Below, piece after piece: positions 46,119-56,054 of a stretch of DNA of 64,000 nt (position 1 is the first letter of the stretch; the number at the start of each line of letters is the position of its first letter). The stretch covers positions 2,356,001 through 2,420,000 of the forward strand of contig NZ_CP163520.1 of the NCBI RefSeq assembly GCF_041080675.1. The letters run 5' to 3'. The stretch comes from Streptomyces sp. cg36. Lineage in GTDB: Bacteria > Actinomycetota > Actinomycetes > Streptomycetales > Streptomycetaceae. A model generated the notes under the pieces. That model was not told the origin of the DNA, did not search any database, and saw only the letters and a program-made list of their open reading frames with translations. The position numbers and the translations under genes were made by a program.

Positions 46119-47867
46119 TTACGCGGCTGTGACGAGTGTCTGCGGGGTCAGGTTGCGGTGCGCCCTTGCCCCCGCTGTGGGGGCGTGGTCGGGGTTGTTC
46201 TCGGTGGCAAGTTCGTCCGCCACGGTCACGTTCTCTTCAACGGCGGGGTCGAGATCCCCGGTAATGGTGAACTCGACGCGTCGCAGGTCGAGCGTGCGCC
46301 ACCCGCCCTTCGTTCCGCGCTTGACCGTGAGGCTTGCCCCTGCCTCCACGAGCATGGTGCGCCGGGCCATGGTGTCGGCGCTGTTCCAGTTGTCGGCGTA
46401 GGTGCGGCCGGTGGAGAGGATTTCACGGCGGGGCTCGGTCTTCTCCCGTGCTTCCAGCTCGGCAAGACGTGCGTCAAGGCTGTCTGCGTGACGCTGCCAT
46501 GCAGCTTGCGCGGTCTTGGACTTCTGGCGTCCCTTCTGCTTCTGGTGTTCCTCGAACTCGGCGAGGGTGGCGTCAATCTCGGGCTGAGGGTCGTAGCCGG
46601 GTATCTCGACGGTGCGGGTGATGTGCACCGGGCCGACCAGCCGCAGGAACTCGGCGGTCACGTACTGGTCCACCCATTCCGCCCGCACGGTGGAGGGGAC
46701 TGCGCAGTTCGCCCCGTACTTGTAGGACGAGCACTGGTAGACGTCGCGGCCCTTGCCCGGCCGTGCCTTGCGCAGGTACATACGGCTGCCGCAGCTGCCG
46801 CAGTGGATGACGCGCAGGAGCAGCGCCCCGGAGTCCTTACGCACGGGCGGACGCTCGGCGACGGGCTTGGGGGCCAGCAGCGCGCCGACCTGGTCGAACT
46901 CTTCGCGGGTGAGGATCGCGTTTTCTGCCGCCAGGACCGGGGCGCCCTGGTCGTCGCGGACCGGGTTCCCGCGGTGGATCTTCCATCCCATGATCGCGGG
47001 GGACGTGAGCATCTTGACGATGGTCTTGTCCCGCCACTGTGCGGGCTTCCGCTTCGGGTGGGTGCTGTCCTCGGGTTTGGCCCCGTTGTGCTTCGTGCGG
47101 GCCCGGTAGGCGGCCCAGTGGGCGGACGGAGACAGCACGCCGTCAGCGTTCAGTGCACGGGCGATCGTGAGGGGGGAGTCTCCCTCCGCCAGAGCGGCAA
47201 TGATCCGCTCTATGGTCTCGATGGCTTCAAGGTCGGGGACGAGTGTCCAGCCCACCCCGCCGTACTCGGCTGGCATGGGGGCGGGAAGGTAGCCGTAGGC
47301 GGGCTGTCCGCCGCCCCGCCACCGAAGCGGCATCTTGCGCATGGCCGCCTGTGCACCGGTCACGCGGTCTTTGATGCTCTGTCCCTCGACCTGGGCGGCG
47401 AACGCGAACATCATCATCATGAGTTCGCTCATGGGGTCCATGGGGTTGCGGAAGTCGAAGACGAGCCGCCCCGTGCCGCCCAGCCCCTCGGCGAAAATGA
47501 TCATCTTGCGGTGTGTGCGGGCCCACTTCGCAAGCTCGTGCATGTCTTGCATGGACCGGATGGCGCGGTCGAAGCGCCAGAAGACCAGGGCGTCGAAGTC
47601 GGCGGGGCGCTTGAGCCACGCGCCGAGCTGTGGACGCTCGAAGGGGCCGACCTTGGACGCGGACACGTCCAGGTCGACCGCTTCACGCAGTGCGGCGCCC
47701 TCGCCGAAGCTGATATCGAGGGCTGCCGCCGCCTGGTCGTCGGACTCACGCTGACGCTCAGGGCTGGTGGTCTCGTCCGTGCGGACCGACAATCGCACGC
47801 ATCGGACCCCGCGCAGAGTCTCGGCAGCTTGAGCCAGGGTCCCTACAGGGGTGTATGCCTTGTCCAT
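46119..47867 (-). CDS. int: Large serine integrase
   Basis: A 582-residue recombinase. Catalytic N-terminal domain: CVRLSVRTDETTSPERQ with the nucleophile Ser27, FWRFDRAIRSMQDM, and GQSIKDRVTGAQAAMRK. A recombinase domain follows (YGYLPAPM, RIIAALAEGDSPLTIARALNADGV, SPAIMGWK), then a zinc ribbon (HCGSCGSRMYL ... YQCSSYKYGANC) and coiled coil (LAEFEEHQKQKGRQKSK). It joins attP to attB without supercoiling; excision needs the Gp3-like factor. ATG at 47867 is chosen; a GTG at 47924 with GGAG upstream is possible but lies in the attR zone. All domains are complete. Confidence 0.93.
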   Translation of the reverse strand: MDKAYTPVGTLAQAAETLRGVRCVRLSVRTDETTSPERQRESDDQAAAALDISFGEGAALREAVDLDVSASKVGPFERPQLGAWLKRPADFDALVFWRFDRAIRSMQDMHELAKWARTHRKMIIFAEGLGGTGRLVFDFRNPMDPMSELMMMMFAFAAQVEGQSIKDRVTGAQAAMRKMPLRWRGGGQPAYGYLPAPMPAEYGGVGWTLVPDLEAIETIERIIAALAEGDSPLTIARALNADGVLSPSAHWAAYRARTKHNGAKPEDSTHPKRKPAQWRDKTIVKMLTSPAIMGWKIHRGNPVRDDQGAPVLAAENAILTREEFDQVGALLAPKPVAERPPVRKDSGALLLRVIHCGSCGSRMYLRKARPGKGRDVYQCSSYKYGANCAVPSTVRAEWVDQYVTAEFLRLVGPVHITRTVEIPGYDPQPEIDATLAEFEEHQKQKGRQKSKTAQAAWQRHADSLDARLAELEAREKTEPRREILSTGRTYADNWNSADTMARRTMLVEAGASLTVKRGTKGGWRTLDLRRVEFTITGDLDPAVEENVTVADELATENNPDHAPTAGARAHRNLTPQTLVTAA

Positions 47868-47991
47868 GCCCCTTGTGGGGGCCAGTAAGTTCTCCGCCTG
47901 CCTGACCTGCGTTGATACCGCCACGACCTGATCACTCCAGAACACTCAGTCCGGAGCATCGGGAAGGGGCGGGGTGGGGGCGAAAACCGCC

Positions 47992-49077
47992 TCAGCCCAG
48001 CTGGTGCATCCAGCCGTGGGGGTCCGGGGTGGCCCCGGTCTGGAGGTCGAGCAGGGCCTTGCGCAGGCGCATGGTCACCGCACCCGGCTCCCCGTCCCCC
48101 TGGGTCCAGTTCGCCCGCGCGGACTTCACGGACCCCACAGGAGTGATCACCGCGGCCGTACCGCAGGCGAACACCTCGGTCAGAACCCCCGCCTCGTTGT
48201 CCCGCTTCCAGTCCTCCGTGGAGATCCGCCCCTCCTCCGCGCTGTACCCGAGATCGCGGGCGATCTTCAGCAGCGAGTCCCGGGTGATCCCCGGCAGCAG
48301 CGACCCGGTCAGCGAGGGGGTGACGATGCGGTCCCCGTACACGAAGTACAGGTTCATCCCGCCCATCTCCTCGATCCAGCGGTGCTCGACCGCGTCGAGC
48401 CAGACGACCTGGTCGCAGCCGTGCTGGGCGGCCTCGGCCTGGGCGACCAGGGACGCGGCGTAGTTGCCGCCGGTCTTGGCCGCACCCGTACCGCCCTTGA
48501 CCGCGCGCACGTACTCCTCGGAGAGCCAGACCGAGACGGGCTTGACGCCGCCCGGGAAGTAGGCCCCGGCCGGGGAGGCGATCACGATGAAGAGGTACTC
48601 GTTGGCCGGGCGCACGCCCAGTCCGACCTCACTGGCGATCATGAAGGGCCGCAGGTAGAGGGATGCCTCGCCGGAGGACGGGACCCAGGCCCGGTCCTGC
48701 TGGATCAGCGCGTCGCAGGCGGCGATGAAGAGCTCGTCCGGCAGCTCGGGCATGGCCATGCGGCGGGCCGAGGCCCGGAAGCGCTCGGCGTTGGCCTCGG
48801 GCCGGAAGGTGGCCACCGTGCCGTCGGGCTGCCGGTACGCCTTGAGCCCCTCGAAGATCGTCTGCGCGTAGTGCAGGGTCATGTTCGCCGGGTCCATCGA
48901 CAGCGGCGCGTACGGGACGAGCTCGGCGTCGTGCCACCCGCGGCCCTCGGTCCACTTGACCGTCACCATGTGGTCGGTGAAGTGGCGGCCGAAGCCGGGG
49001 CTTTCCAGGATCGCGTCACGCTCCGCGTCCGACAGCGGATGGGCGGAGGGCTTGAGCTCGATCGTGGGCGTCGTCAT
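47992..49077 (-). CDS. ilvE: Branched-chain amino acid aminotransferase
   Basis: A 361-residue PLP enzyme for the last step of valine, leucine and isoleucine synthesis. [65 protein letters not shown] (PLP lysine, about residue 200), [12 protein letters not shown] and [15 protein letters not shown] follow the class IV fold. The stop at 47992 lies only 125 bases from the integrase start, so the attachment site is in the 3' flank and the gene stays intact. Same direction as leuB just upstream. Confidence 0.95.
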   Translation of the reverse strand: MTTPTIELKPSAHPLSDAERDAILESPGFGRHFTDHMVTVKWTEGRGWHDAELVPYAPLSMDPANMTLHYAQTIFEGLKAYRQPDGTVATFRPEANAERFRASARRMAMPELPDELFIAACDALIQQDRAWVPSSGEASLYLRPFMIASEVGLGVRPANEYLFIVIASPAGAYFPGGVKPVSVWLSEEYVRAVKGGTGAAKTGGNYAASLVAQAEAAQHGCDQVVWLDAVEHRWIEEMGGMNLYFVYGDRIVTPSLTGSLLPGITRDSLLKIARDLGYSAEEGRISTEDWKRDNEAGVLTEVFACGTAAVITPVGSVKSARANWTQGDGEPGAVTMRLRKALLDLQTGATPDPHGWMHQLG

Positions 49078-49261
49078 GGTTGCGTGTCCTTCACCGGTTG
49101 TGTGTGTCGGACCGCGCTCACGCCGTCTTCGCTGCTGCTAGGACGTCCGAGCTTTTCCGCATGCCGCGGTCCCACGTTCGATTATCGCTCGTGCGGGACC
49201 GTGGCAGAAACGGTGTGATTGCGGCCCAGGGATTGATGGTGGCACCCCGGGGCCGTACAGG

Positions 49262-49297
49262 AAAAGCCGCCGGGTGCTGGTGCGACCCGGCGGCTTT
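49262..49297 (-). terminator. Terminator of leuB
   Basis: AAAGCCGCCGGGT pairs with ACCCGGCGGCTTT (loop of 9) and TTTTC follows on the minus strand, 20 bases after the leuB stop. ilvE therefore probably has its own promoter in the 49078-49260 gap. Confidence 0.85.
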
Positions 49298-49317
49298 CGT
49301 GAGGAAGAGCGCTCGGG

Positions 49318-50358
49318 TCAGCCCGATACGCGTACGGCGAGCGCGTCGCCGATCTCGTCGGTGGTACGGGCGGAGCCGTCCCGTTCGGCCAGATCGGCCT
49401 GGACGGCGTCCTCGATCCGGGCCGCCTCGGCGTCGTGGCCGAGGTGGCGCAGGAGCAGGGCGACGGAGAGGACCGTGGCCGTCGGGTCGGCCTTGCCCTG
49501 GCCCGCGATGTCGGGTGCGGAGCCGTGCACCGGCTCGAACATCGAGGGGAACGCGCCGGTCGGGTTGATGTTGCCGGACGCGGCCAGGCCGATGCCACCG
49601 GTCACGGCGGCGGCGAGGTCGGTGAGGATGTCGCCGAAGAGGTTGTCGGTGACGATCACGTCGAAGCGCTCGGGCTGGGTGACGAAGAAGATCGTCGCCG
49701 CGTCGACGTGCAGGTAGTCGGTGGTGACGTCCGGGTACTCCTTCGCCACCGTGTCGAAGATGTTCTTCCACAGGTGGCCGGCGAAGACGAGGACGTTGTT
49801 CTTGTGGACCAGCGTCAGCTTCTTGCGCGGGCGGGCCTGGGCCCGGGCGAACGCGTCGCGCACCACGCGCTCCACGCCGTACGCCGTGTTGACGCTGACC
49901 TCGGTGGCGACCTCGGCCGGGGTGCCGGTGCGCAGCGAGCCGCCGTTGCCCGTGTAGGGGCCCTCGGTGCCCTCGCGGACCACCACGAAGTCGATGTCGG
50001 GGCGGCCGGCCAGCGGGGTCGCGGTGTTCGGGAAGAGCTTCGAGGGGCGCAGGTTGATGAAGTGGTCGAAGGCGAACCGCAGCTTCAGCAGCAGCCCGCG
50101 CTCCAGCACGCCGGACGGCACGCTCGGGTCGCCGATGGCGCCGAGCAGGATCGCGTCGTGCGCCTTGAGCGCTTCGAGCTCCGCGTCCGGCAGGGTCTCG
50201 CCGGTGCGGTGCCAGCGCCGGGCGCCGAGGTCGTACTCCTTGGTCTCCAGCTTCACGTCCGCTGGAAGGACGGCGCGCAGGACCTTGAGGCCCTGGGCCA
50301 CCACTTCCTGGCCGATGCCGTCACCGGGGATCACTGCGAGATCGATGCTGCGAGACAT
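49318..50358 (-). CDS. leuB: 3-Isopropylmalate dehydrogenase
   Basis: A 346-residue enzyme that oxidises and decarboxylates 3-isopropylmalate in leucine synthesis, NAD-dependent. [21 protein letters not shown] at the N-terminus, [82 protein letters not shown] and [15 protein letters not shown] are all the expected motifs of the actinobacterial type. Start and length are normal. It is divergent from the phosphatase gene across 240 bp. Confidence 0.95.
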   Translation of the reverse strand: MSRSIDLAVIPGDGIGQEVVAQGLKVLRAVLPADVKLETKEYDLGARRWHRTGETLPDAELEALKAHDAILLGAIGDPSVPSGVLERGLLLKLRFAFDHFINLRPSKLFPNTATPLAGRPDIDFVVVREGTEGPYTGNGGSLRTGTPAEVATEVSVNTAYGVERVVRDAFARAQARPRKKLTLVHKNNVLVFAGHLWKNIFDTVAKEYPDVTTDYLHVDAATIFFVTQPERFDVIVTDNLFGDILTDLAAAVTGGIGLAASGNINPTGAFPSMFEPVHGSAPDIAGQGKADPTATVLSVALLLRHLGHDAEAARIEDAVQADLAERDGSARTTDEIGDALAVRVSG

Positions 50359-50600
50359 GGAAGCACCGTACTCCCCGTCCCATGCATTGACATGTGGAGT
50401 CCATCATGCGGACACTGCCGGGCCCCCCGGGCGGGGGACCCTGGGCGCGCGCCGCTCCCCCGTACACCGCGCGGACCGCCGCCGAATGGCTGGCGGGGGT
50501 GATGTGCGGGGAGGTTCCGGGGAGTTGCATGGGGAGTTGTACGTGCCCCGTTCATCTACTGGTGAGATTCACGTCGTCTGAGGAGAGGACGTTTCCGGCC

Positions 50601-52178
50601 ATGGACATCCCCCGTTTCGGAATTCCCGAGCAGCTCGCCGGCCGCATGAGCATGGCCGAGCAGCACGAGTACCTGCGCACGCGGCTGACGCGGCGCGGGG
50701 TACTGCGCACTTCCGTGGCGACCGCCGCGATCGCCGGTGCCGGGGTGGGCACCGGACTCGCCGCGTCGCCCGCGTACGCCGCGCCCACCGTGCTCACCTC
50801 GCGGGGCTCCGCCACCGAGGTGGACGGTTCGCTGGTCGCCCCGTTCGGCCGGCACCTGGCCTACGGCGCCGACCCCCGGACCCAGATGGCGGTCTCCTGG
50901 CAGGTCCCGTTCGCGGTGCGCAGGCCGTACATCCGCGTCGGCCTCAAGCCGTGGGCGCTCAGCCACCGCATCGGCGCGGAGGTGCGCCACCTCACCACGC
51001 CGGTGCTCAACGGCGGCAAGATCGCGGCGGCCGAGCAGTACTACGTGCACGCCGGCCTGGAGCGGCTGCGCCCGGGCACCACGTACTACTACGGCGTCGG
51101 CCACGACGGCTTCGACCCGGCGGACCCGCGCAACCTGGGCACGCTCGGCACCTTCACCACCGCGCCCGAGCGTGCCGAATCGTTCACCTTCACCGCCTTC
51201 GGCGACCAGGGCGTCAGCTACCACGCGCTCGGCAACGACCAGCTGATCCTCGGTCAGAACCCGGCGTTCCACCTGCACGCGGGCGACATCTGCTACGCCG
51301 ACCCGTCCGGCTCGGGCACCACCGGCGACACCTATGACGCGCGCACCTGGGACCAGTTCCTGGCCCAGACCGAGTCGGTCGCCAAGACCGTGCCGTGGAT
51401 GGTCACCACCGGCAACCACGACATGGAAGCCTGGTACTCGCCCAACGGCTACGGCGGCCAGAACGCCCGCTGGTCGCTGCCGGACAACGGTCCGGACCCG
51501 GTGAACCAGCCCGGCGTCTACTCGTTCCGGCACGGCAACGTCGGCGTGGTGGCGCTGGACGCCAACGACATCTCGTACGAGATCCCCGCCAACTTCGGGA
51601 TCAGCGGCGGCAAGCAGACCCAGTGGCTGGACAAGCGCCTGGGCGAGCTGCGCGCCGACCGGCACATCGACTTCATCGTGGTCTTCTTCCACCACTGCGC
51701 CTTCTCCACCACCAACGCGCACGCCTCCGACGGCGGAGTGCGCGACGTCTGGGTGCCGCTCTTCGAGAAGCACCAGGTCGACCTGGTCGTCAACGGGCAC
51801 AACCACGTCTACGAGCGCACCGACGCGATCCACCAGAACGCGGTGGGGCGCAAGGTGCCGATCGGCGCGAGCACCGACCCGACGCGGGACGGCATCGTCT
51901 ATGTGACGGCGGGCGGCGCGGGCCGCGGGCTCTACGACTTCCCGGCGCCCGACAGCTACGAGGGCCACGTCAAGGACCAGGAGAGCGTCGCCAGCTACCA
52001 CTGGGTCAAGGGCCGCGGCAAGGAGACCGAGACGGTGGAGTGGTCCCGGGTGCGGTTCACCGGCTTCTCGTTCCTCGCGGTCGAGGTCGAGGCCGGGCGC
52101 CGTCCCCTGATGAAGGTCTCGGCGCTGGCCGAGACCGGCGAGCGGATCGACCACTTCGAGATCCGGCGCGGCAAGTAG
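50601..52178 (+). CDS. Tat-exported purple acid phosphatase-like metallophosphoesterase
   Basis: A 525-residue secreted enzyme. The signal has LTRRGVLRTSVATAAIAGAGVG (twin-arginine) and SPAYAA before the mature part. An N-terminal Fn3-like domain (residues about 75-190) leads to the phosphoesterase core: FGDQG, HAGDICYAD, TTGNHDMEAW, FHHCAFS and NGHNHVYER, the metal ligands in order. It releases phosphate from organic esters outside the cell. The ATG at 50601 comes 13 bases after AGGAGAGGA. A hairpin at 52199-52224 follows as terminator. A phosphate-regulated promoter is plausible; I could not see a clear PHO box. Confidence 0.9.
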   Translation: MDIPRFGIPEQLAGRMSMAEQHEYLRTRLTRRGVLRTSVATAAIAGAGVGTGLAASPAYAAPTVLTSRGSATEVDGSLVAPFGRHLAYGADPRTQMAVSWQVPFAVRRPYIRVGLKPWALSHRIGAEVRHLTTPVLNGGKIAAAEQYYVHAGLERLRPGTTYYYGVGHDGFDPADPRNLGTLGTFTTAPERAESFTFTAFGDQGVSYHALGNDQLILGQNPAFHLHAGDICYADPSGSGTTGDTYDARTWDQFLAQTESVAKTVPWMVTTGNHDMEAWYSPNGYGGQNARWSLPDNGPDPVNQPGVYSFRHGNVGVVALDANDISYEIPANFGISGGKQTQWLDKRLGELRADRHIDFIVVFFHHCAFSTTNAHASDGGVRDVWVPLFEKHQVDLVVNGHNHVYERTDAIHQNAVGRKVPIGASTDPTRDGIVYVTAGGAGRGLYDFPAPDSYEGHVKDQESVASYHWVKGRGKETETVEWSRVRFTGFSFLAVEVEAGRRPLMKVSALAETGERIDHFEIRRGK

Positions 52179-52198
52179 CGCCCGGCCGTCCGAACAGC

Positions 52199-52224
52199 GG
52201 GGGCCCGTCCACGGACGGGCCCCC
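52199..52224. terminator. Terminator after the phosphatase gene
   Basis: GGGGGCCCGTCC and GGACGGGCCCCC form a 12-bp stem around AC; no T-run. It lies between convergent genes ending at 52178 and 52283. Confidence 0.65.
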
Positions 52225-52282
52225 GTGGCGTGGGGCCCCGGCGGCCGGAACCGCCGGGCAGACGCGAGTGCGGCGCCGGGCC

Positions 52283-52420
52283 CTAGCGGCCGTGGCCGGT
52301 CACGCCGCCGTTGTCGCGGCGGTCGAGCGCGCGCTGGAGGGCGGCGGCGGCGTTCTTGCGGTCGGCGTCGCTGATGCGGGAGGAGTGGCGGACGCGGCGG
52401 ACGGTCGTCGTCTCGGACAT
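52283..52420 (-). CDS. Small conserved-looking protein, 45 residues
   Basis: MSETTTVRRVRHSSRISDADRKNAAAALQRALDRRDNG..., a basic N-terminal part and one amphipathic helix. ATG at 52420 is preceded by AAGGAG at a distance of 12. Streptomyces genomes carry many such unlabelled 40-50 residue proteins; no role is known to me. Confidence 0.55.
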   Translation of the reverse strand: MSETTTVRRVRHSSRISDADRKNAAAALQRALDRRDNGGVTGHGR

Positions 52421-52672
52421 GGGGGATCGACTCCTTGAGATCACGGGGATGTCAGGGCGCCGGAAGGGGCGGGGAGCGCCGCCACAGGGGTTGCCTGCCA
52501 GGGGGCCATGCGCTCTCGACCGCCATTCGCTGGATCTAGCGAGACGTTCGGCTCCTACCAAGCTAAGCGAGGACCGTGCTTCTGTCTCCACAATTACTCG
52601 GACTTCCTACTATCTGAGACGGCCCGTCACCGGCACCGCCACCCATCAGGCATCGCCACCCATCAAGCATCG

Positions 52673-52701
52673 CCAGCTAGTTTGCATTCCTACCTAGCTG
52701 G
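52673..52701. promoter_or_regulatory. Candidate PadR operator
   Basis: CCAGCTAG (52673-52680) and CTAGCTGG (52694-52701) are a perfect inverted pair 13 bases apart, 15 bases before the PadR start. A 17-base direct repeat (CGCCACCCATCA(G/A)GCAT) lies just upstream. PadR proteins usually bind such two-arm sites and repress their own operon. Confidence 0.55.
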
Positions 52702-52716
52702 TGCTGGAATACACCC

Positions 52717-53067
52717 ATGGCCGCAGACCGCAGATCCAGCTGGCTCAAGGGCGTCCTCGACCTCCTTGTCCTCACCTGCCTCACCGGAGGCGAGAGCTAC
52801 GGGTACGAGATCTCCAAGACCCTCGCCTCGGCCGGGCTGGGAGAGATCAAGGGCGGCACCCTCTACCCCGTGCTCAACCGGCTCGAAGAGGCCGGGCTGG
52901 CCGTCGGGGAGTTCCGCGCCGCCGAGCGCGGGCCGGGGCGCCGCTACTACCGGCTGACCGACGAGGGCCGCCGGGCGCTGACCGAACAGGGCGCGTCCTG
53001 GCTGGAGTTCCACACCGCCGTGCAGACCATGCTGACCAGCGACACACCAGGGGGACGACCGTCATGA
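52717..53067 (+). CDS. PadR-family regulator
   Basis: A 116-residue winged-helix repressor: LKGVLDLLVLTCLTGGESYGYEISKTLASAGLGEIKGGTLYPVLNRLEEAGLAV, then GPGRRYYRLTDEGRRAL, the typical PadR sequence, with a dimerising C-terminal helix (WLEFHTAVQTML). It overlaps the membrane protein gene by 4 bases (ATGA), a common pairing in which PadR controls a membrane or transport protein. Confidence 0.92.
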   Translation: MAADRRSSWLKGVLDLLVLTCLTGGESYGYEISKTLASAGLGEIKGGTLYPVLNRLEEAGLAVGEFRAAERGPGRRYYRLTDEGRRALTEQGASWLEFHTAVQTMLTSDTPGGRPS

Positions 53068-53837
53068 GCGGACAGCAGGAGTACTTCGAGGCGCTCGCCG
53101 CCGCACTGCGCTCCGGCGGGATGCCCCGCCCCGAGGTGAGCGCCACCGTCGCCGAGCTGAGCGGGTACCTGGCCGACTCCGGGGGCACCGACCCGTACGA
53201 GGAGTTCGGCGCGCCCGAGGTCTTCGCGGCCCGGCTCACCGGCGGGCGGACGGACCGGGAACCGGCCGCCGAGGCGGAGACCTGGAAGTGGACCGCCGAC
53301 ATCTACACCGACCGCAAGCACCTCAACCACTACGGCGACCAGGGCTGGGAGGTGGAGGGGCTGGACCGGCTCGGCCGGTTCGTGTGCCGCCGGGACCCGG
53401 CGGCGGCGATGCGCTGGGAGTACCGGCGCGAGAGCGCCGACACCGCGGCCGGGCGCGAGGCGGTGACGGCAGGGCTCGCGCCGGACGGCTGGGAGCCGTG
53501 CGGGCAGTGGATGTTCTTCATGTACTTCAAGCGCCCGAAGGCGGCCAGCGCCGGACCCGCCGCCGGACTCGACGAGCTGGTGGCGCCGCCCGCCAAGCAG
53601 CTCTTCCTCAGCGGCCGTTACCGGGGCAGCCTCAAGAAGATGACCGCCTCCGGCGTCGCCTCGGGCACGGCGACCGCCCTCGCGATCCACTTCGCGGGCG
53701 ACGAGGTCGCCTACTGGGCCCTGGCCGGTGCGGCGGTGGCCGTTCCGGCGGCGGTGGTGCTGGCCTGGAAGCGGGTCAAGCGCGAGGTCGCCACCGGCGT
53801 CGAGGACCCCGGACCGGTCCCCGGCACGGCCGCGTGA
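53064..53837 (+). CDS. PadR-linked membrane protein, unknown
   Basis: A 257-residue protein. Residues 1-60 resemble the small helical domain found with PadR (EYFEALAAALRSGGMPRPEVSATVAELSGYLAD, similar to DUF1700-like regions). The centre has DIYTDRKHLNHYGDQGWEVEGLDRLGRFVCRRD, recalling DUF2812. Two hydrophobic helices (ASGTATALAIHFAG, WALAGAAVAVPAAVVLAW) near residues 205-240 precede a cytosolic tail. It is translated together with PadR and probably forms an envelope-stress or surface-sensing pair. Confidence 0.65.
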   Translation: MSGQQEYFEALAAALRSGGMPRPEVSATVAELSGYLADSGGTDPYEEFGAPEVFAARLTGGRTDREPAAEAETWKWTADIYTDRKHLNHYGDQGWEVEGLDRLGRFVCRRDPAAAMRWEYRRESADTAAGREAVTAGLAPDGWEPCGQWMFFMYFKRPKAASAGPAAGLDELVAPPAKQLFLSGRYRGSLKKMTASGVASGTATALAIHFAGDEVAYWALAGAAVAVPAAVVLAWKRVKREVATGVEDPGPVPGTAA

Positions 53838-54002
53838 GGCGGCCCGAATCCCCCGCACACCCGCGTGAACAGGCAGGATCCGCCCGTTGCCCGAGTGTTC
53901 ACATTTCCCTCCCCGCAGAGGTCTAGCTCCAGACCATTGACCGGCCGCACCCTTGCGCTCGGCGTGCCACCGGGGCGCGCCGGGGACCGGAGGGGCGGGC
54001 GG

Positions 54003-56054
54003 ATGACTCCCATCAGCCGCAGGGGATTCGTGACACTCGGCGCGGGCGTGGCCGCCGGAGCCGTACTGCCGGGCACGGCCGCCGCGGCCGGGTCGGCGCC
54101 CGGTACGGCCCTCGGGAGCGGGGCCGCCGCCGCGGCCACCGGCACGGTCAAGGACGTGCGGCACGTGGTGGTCCTGATGCAGGAGAACCGCAGCTTCGAC
54201 CACTACTTCGGCCGTCTCAAGGGCGTACGGGGCTTCGCCGACCGCAGCGGGATCGCGCTGCCGGGCGGCCGGTCCGTCTTCGACCAGCCCAGCGGCCTCG
54301 GCCGCCAGTACCCGTGGAAGCTCAGCGCCACCCCGGCCGCGGGCGGCGCCGACGGCAGGACCCTCGCCCAGTGCACCGGCGACCTGCCGCACAGCTGGAC
54401 CTCCCAGCACTCCGCCTGGAACAAGGGCCGGATGGACAACTGGGTGGCCGGGGTCGGCAACGTCCGCTCGCTCGGCTACCTGGACCGCGAGGACATCCCG
54501 TTCCACTACGCGCTCGCCGACAACTACACCATCTGCGACGCGTACTTCAGCTCCACCCTCAGCGCCACCGGCCCCAACCGCACCTTCCTGTGGAGCGGCA
54601 AGGTCGACGCCACCAGCAAGGACGGCGGCGACGAGTCGGGGCTGACCTGGGAGTCCTACGCGGAGGCCCTCCAGCGGGCCGGGGTCAGCTGGAAGGTCTA
54701 CCAGAACGCCAACGACAACTACGGCGACAACGGCCTGGCCTACTTCAAGAAGTTCACCGACGCCCCCGCGGGCGACCCGCTGCACGACCGGGGCATGGCG
54801 TCCGTCCCGGCCGTGACCGGCTCCACGCCCGACGACATCGCCGCCGCGATCAAGGCGGACGCGCTGGCGGGCAGGCTGCCCCAGGTCTCCTGGGTCGTCG
54901 CCAACCAGGCGTTCTCCGAGCACCCCTACGCGCCGCCCGGCGACGGCGCGCACTTCGTCGACCTGGTCTACCGGGCGCTGGCCGCCAGCCCCGAGGTCTT
55001 CGACTCGACCGTGCTGTTCCTCAACTACGACGAGAACGACGGCTTCTTCGACCACGTGCCGCCGCCGTCACCGCCCGCGAACACGCCCGGTGAGTTCCTC
55101 ACCGGCGTCCCGGTCGGGCTGGGCTTCCGGGTGCCGATGCTGGTCATGTCGCCCTGGACGCGGGGCGGCTGGGTCTCCTCGGAGGTCTTCGACCACACCT
55201 CGGTGCTGCGCTTCCTGGAGACCTGGACGGCCGCCCTCGGCACCCCCGCCGCCTGCCCCAACATCAGCGCCTGGCGCCGCCGGGTGACCGGCGACCTGAC
55301 CGGCGTCTTCGACTTCGCCAACCCGGTGTACGGGGTGCCGGGCGGGCTGCCCGCCACCAAGGCGCTCGGGGTGAACTGCGGCCCGCTGCCCAACCCGGCG
55401 CCGCAGACCAACGCGCTGCCCGCGCAGGAGTCCGGCACCCGCCCGGCCCGCGCCCTGCCCTACCAGCCCAACGGCAACCTCGACCGCTTCGAGTTCGGCG
55501 CGGCGGGACAGGTCCTGGCCTGGTTCGGCATGGCCAACAAGGGCGCCCCGGCGTCCGCCGCCGCCCACTTCTCGATCCACCCCAACGCCTACCGCGACAC
55601 CACTCCGTACCAGTACACGGTCGACGCGGGCGCCGCCGCCACCGACTCCTTCAACATCGGCACCGCCTTCGGCGACGGCAAGTACGACTTCACCATGGTC
55701 GGCCCCAACCGCTTCCTGCGCCGCTTCACCGGCGACGCCACCAAGGCGGGCAAGGCCGTCGAGGTGGCGGCCCGCTACGGGGTGGAGAGCGGCACCGGCA
55801 AGACGGCGATCTGGCTGAAGATGACCAACACCTCGGCCTCCCCCGTCACCTTCACCGTCAAGGCCGGCAACTACCGCACCGACGGCCCCTGGACGTACCA
55901 GGTGGCGGCGGGCGGCTCCACCGAGGACTTCTTCAACGCCGTGGCGTACTCGAACGGCTGGTACGACCTGACGGTGACGGCCGACTCCGACGCCACCTGG
56001 TCGCGCCGCTACACCGGCCACATCGAGACCGGCGCGCCCTCGGTCAGCGGCTGA
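54003..56054 (+). CDS. plcC: Tat-exported phospholipase C, phosphocholine-specific type
   Basis: A 683-residue secreted enzyme. Tat signal ISRRGFVTLGAGVAAGAVLPG. The catalytic domain, of the bacterial phosphoesterase family, has VVVLMQENRSFDHYFG (Thr/Asn/Glu metal region), CTGDLPHSWTSQH, NYTICDAYFSST, SGPNRT-like SATGPNRTF and NYDENDGFFDHVPPP. Two C-terminal DUF756 domains follow from about residue 490 (PYQPNGNLDRFEFGA and later). It splits phosphatidylcholine to diacylglycerol and phosphocholine. GTTCACATTTCCC at 53898 could be part of a PHO box. The ATG at 54003 is assumed from the signal peptide. Confidence 0.9.
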   Translation: MTPISRRGFVTLGAGVAAGAVLPGTAAAAGSAPGTALGSGAAAAATGTVKDVRHVVVLMQENRSFDHYFGRLKGVRGFADRSGIALPGGRSVFDQPSGLGRQYPWKLSATPAAGGADGRTLAQCTGDLPHSWTSQHSAWNKGRMDNWVAGVGNVRSLGYLDREDIPFHYALADNYTICDAYFSSTLSATGPNRTFLWSGKVDATSKDGGDESGLTWESYAEALQRAGVSWKVYQNANDNYGDNGLAYFKKFTDAPAGDPLHDRGMASVPAVTGSTPDDIAAAIKADALAGRLPQVSWVVANQAFSEHPYAPPGDGAHFVDLVYRALAASPEVFDSTVLFLNYDENDGFFDHVPPPSPPANTPGEFLTGVPVGLGFRVPMLVMSPWTRGGWVSSEVFDHTSVLRFLETWTAALGTPAACPNISAWRRRVTGDLTGVFDFANPVYGVPGGLPATKALGVNCGPLPNPAPQTNALPAQESGTRPARALPYQPNGNLDRFEFGAAGQVLAWFGMANKGAPASAAAHFSIHPNAYRDTTPYQYTVDAGAAATDSFNIGTAFGDGKYDFTMVGPNRFLRRFTGDATKAGKAVEVAARYGVESGTGKTAIWLKMTNTSASPVTFTVKAGNYRTDGPWTYQVAAGGSTEDFFNAVAYSNGWYDLTVTADSDATWSRRYTGHIETGAPSVSG

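Larger units (their letters stand above)
8810..47890. mobile_element. Integrated siphovirus prophage with large serine integrase
   Basis: One continuous phage gene set fills the gap between the NCS1 permease and ilvE: lysogeny and accessory genes, replication, lysis, tail, head and packaging, tRNA and integrase. The integrase lies against the right border, as expected when attP is next to int. Borders are not resolved: attL lies between 8374 and 8905 and attR between 47868 and 47991. The coordinates given use a weak shared hexamer (GTAAGT at 8809 and 47885). Gene order and the Gp3-like factor recall phiC31-group Streptomyces phages. Confidence 0.9.

Noticed and set aside
47868..47945. 26-residue N-terminal extension of the integrase from 47945
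   Set aside because: It crosses the expected attR, and recombination would alter it between phage and prophage. The ATG at 47867 leaves all catalytic residues intact.
8801..47970. CCCGATGCTC shared by both prophage borders
   Set aside because: It is in inverted orientation (8798-8807 against about 47960-47970); att cores must be direct repeats.
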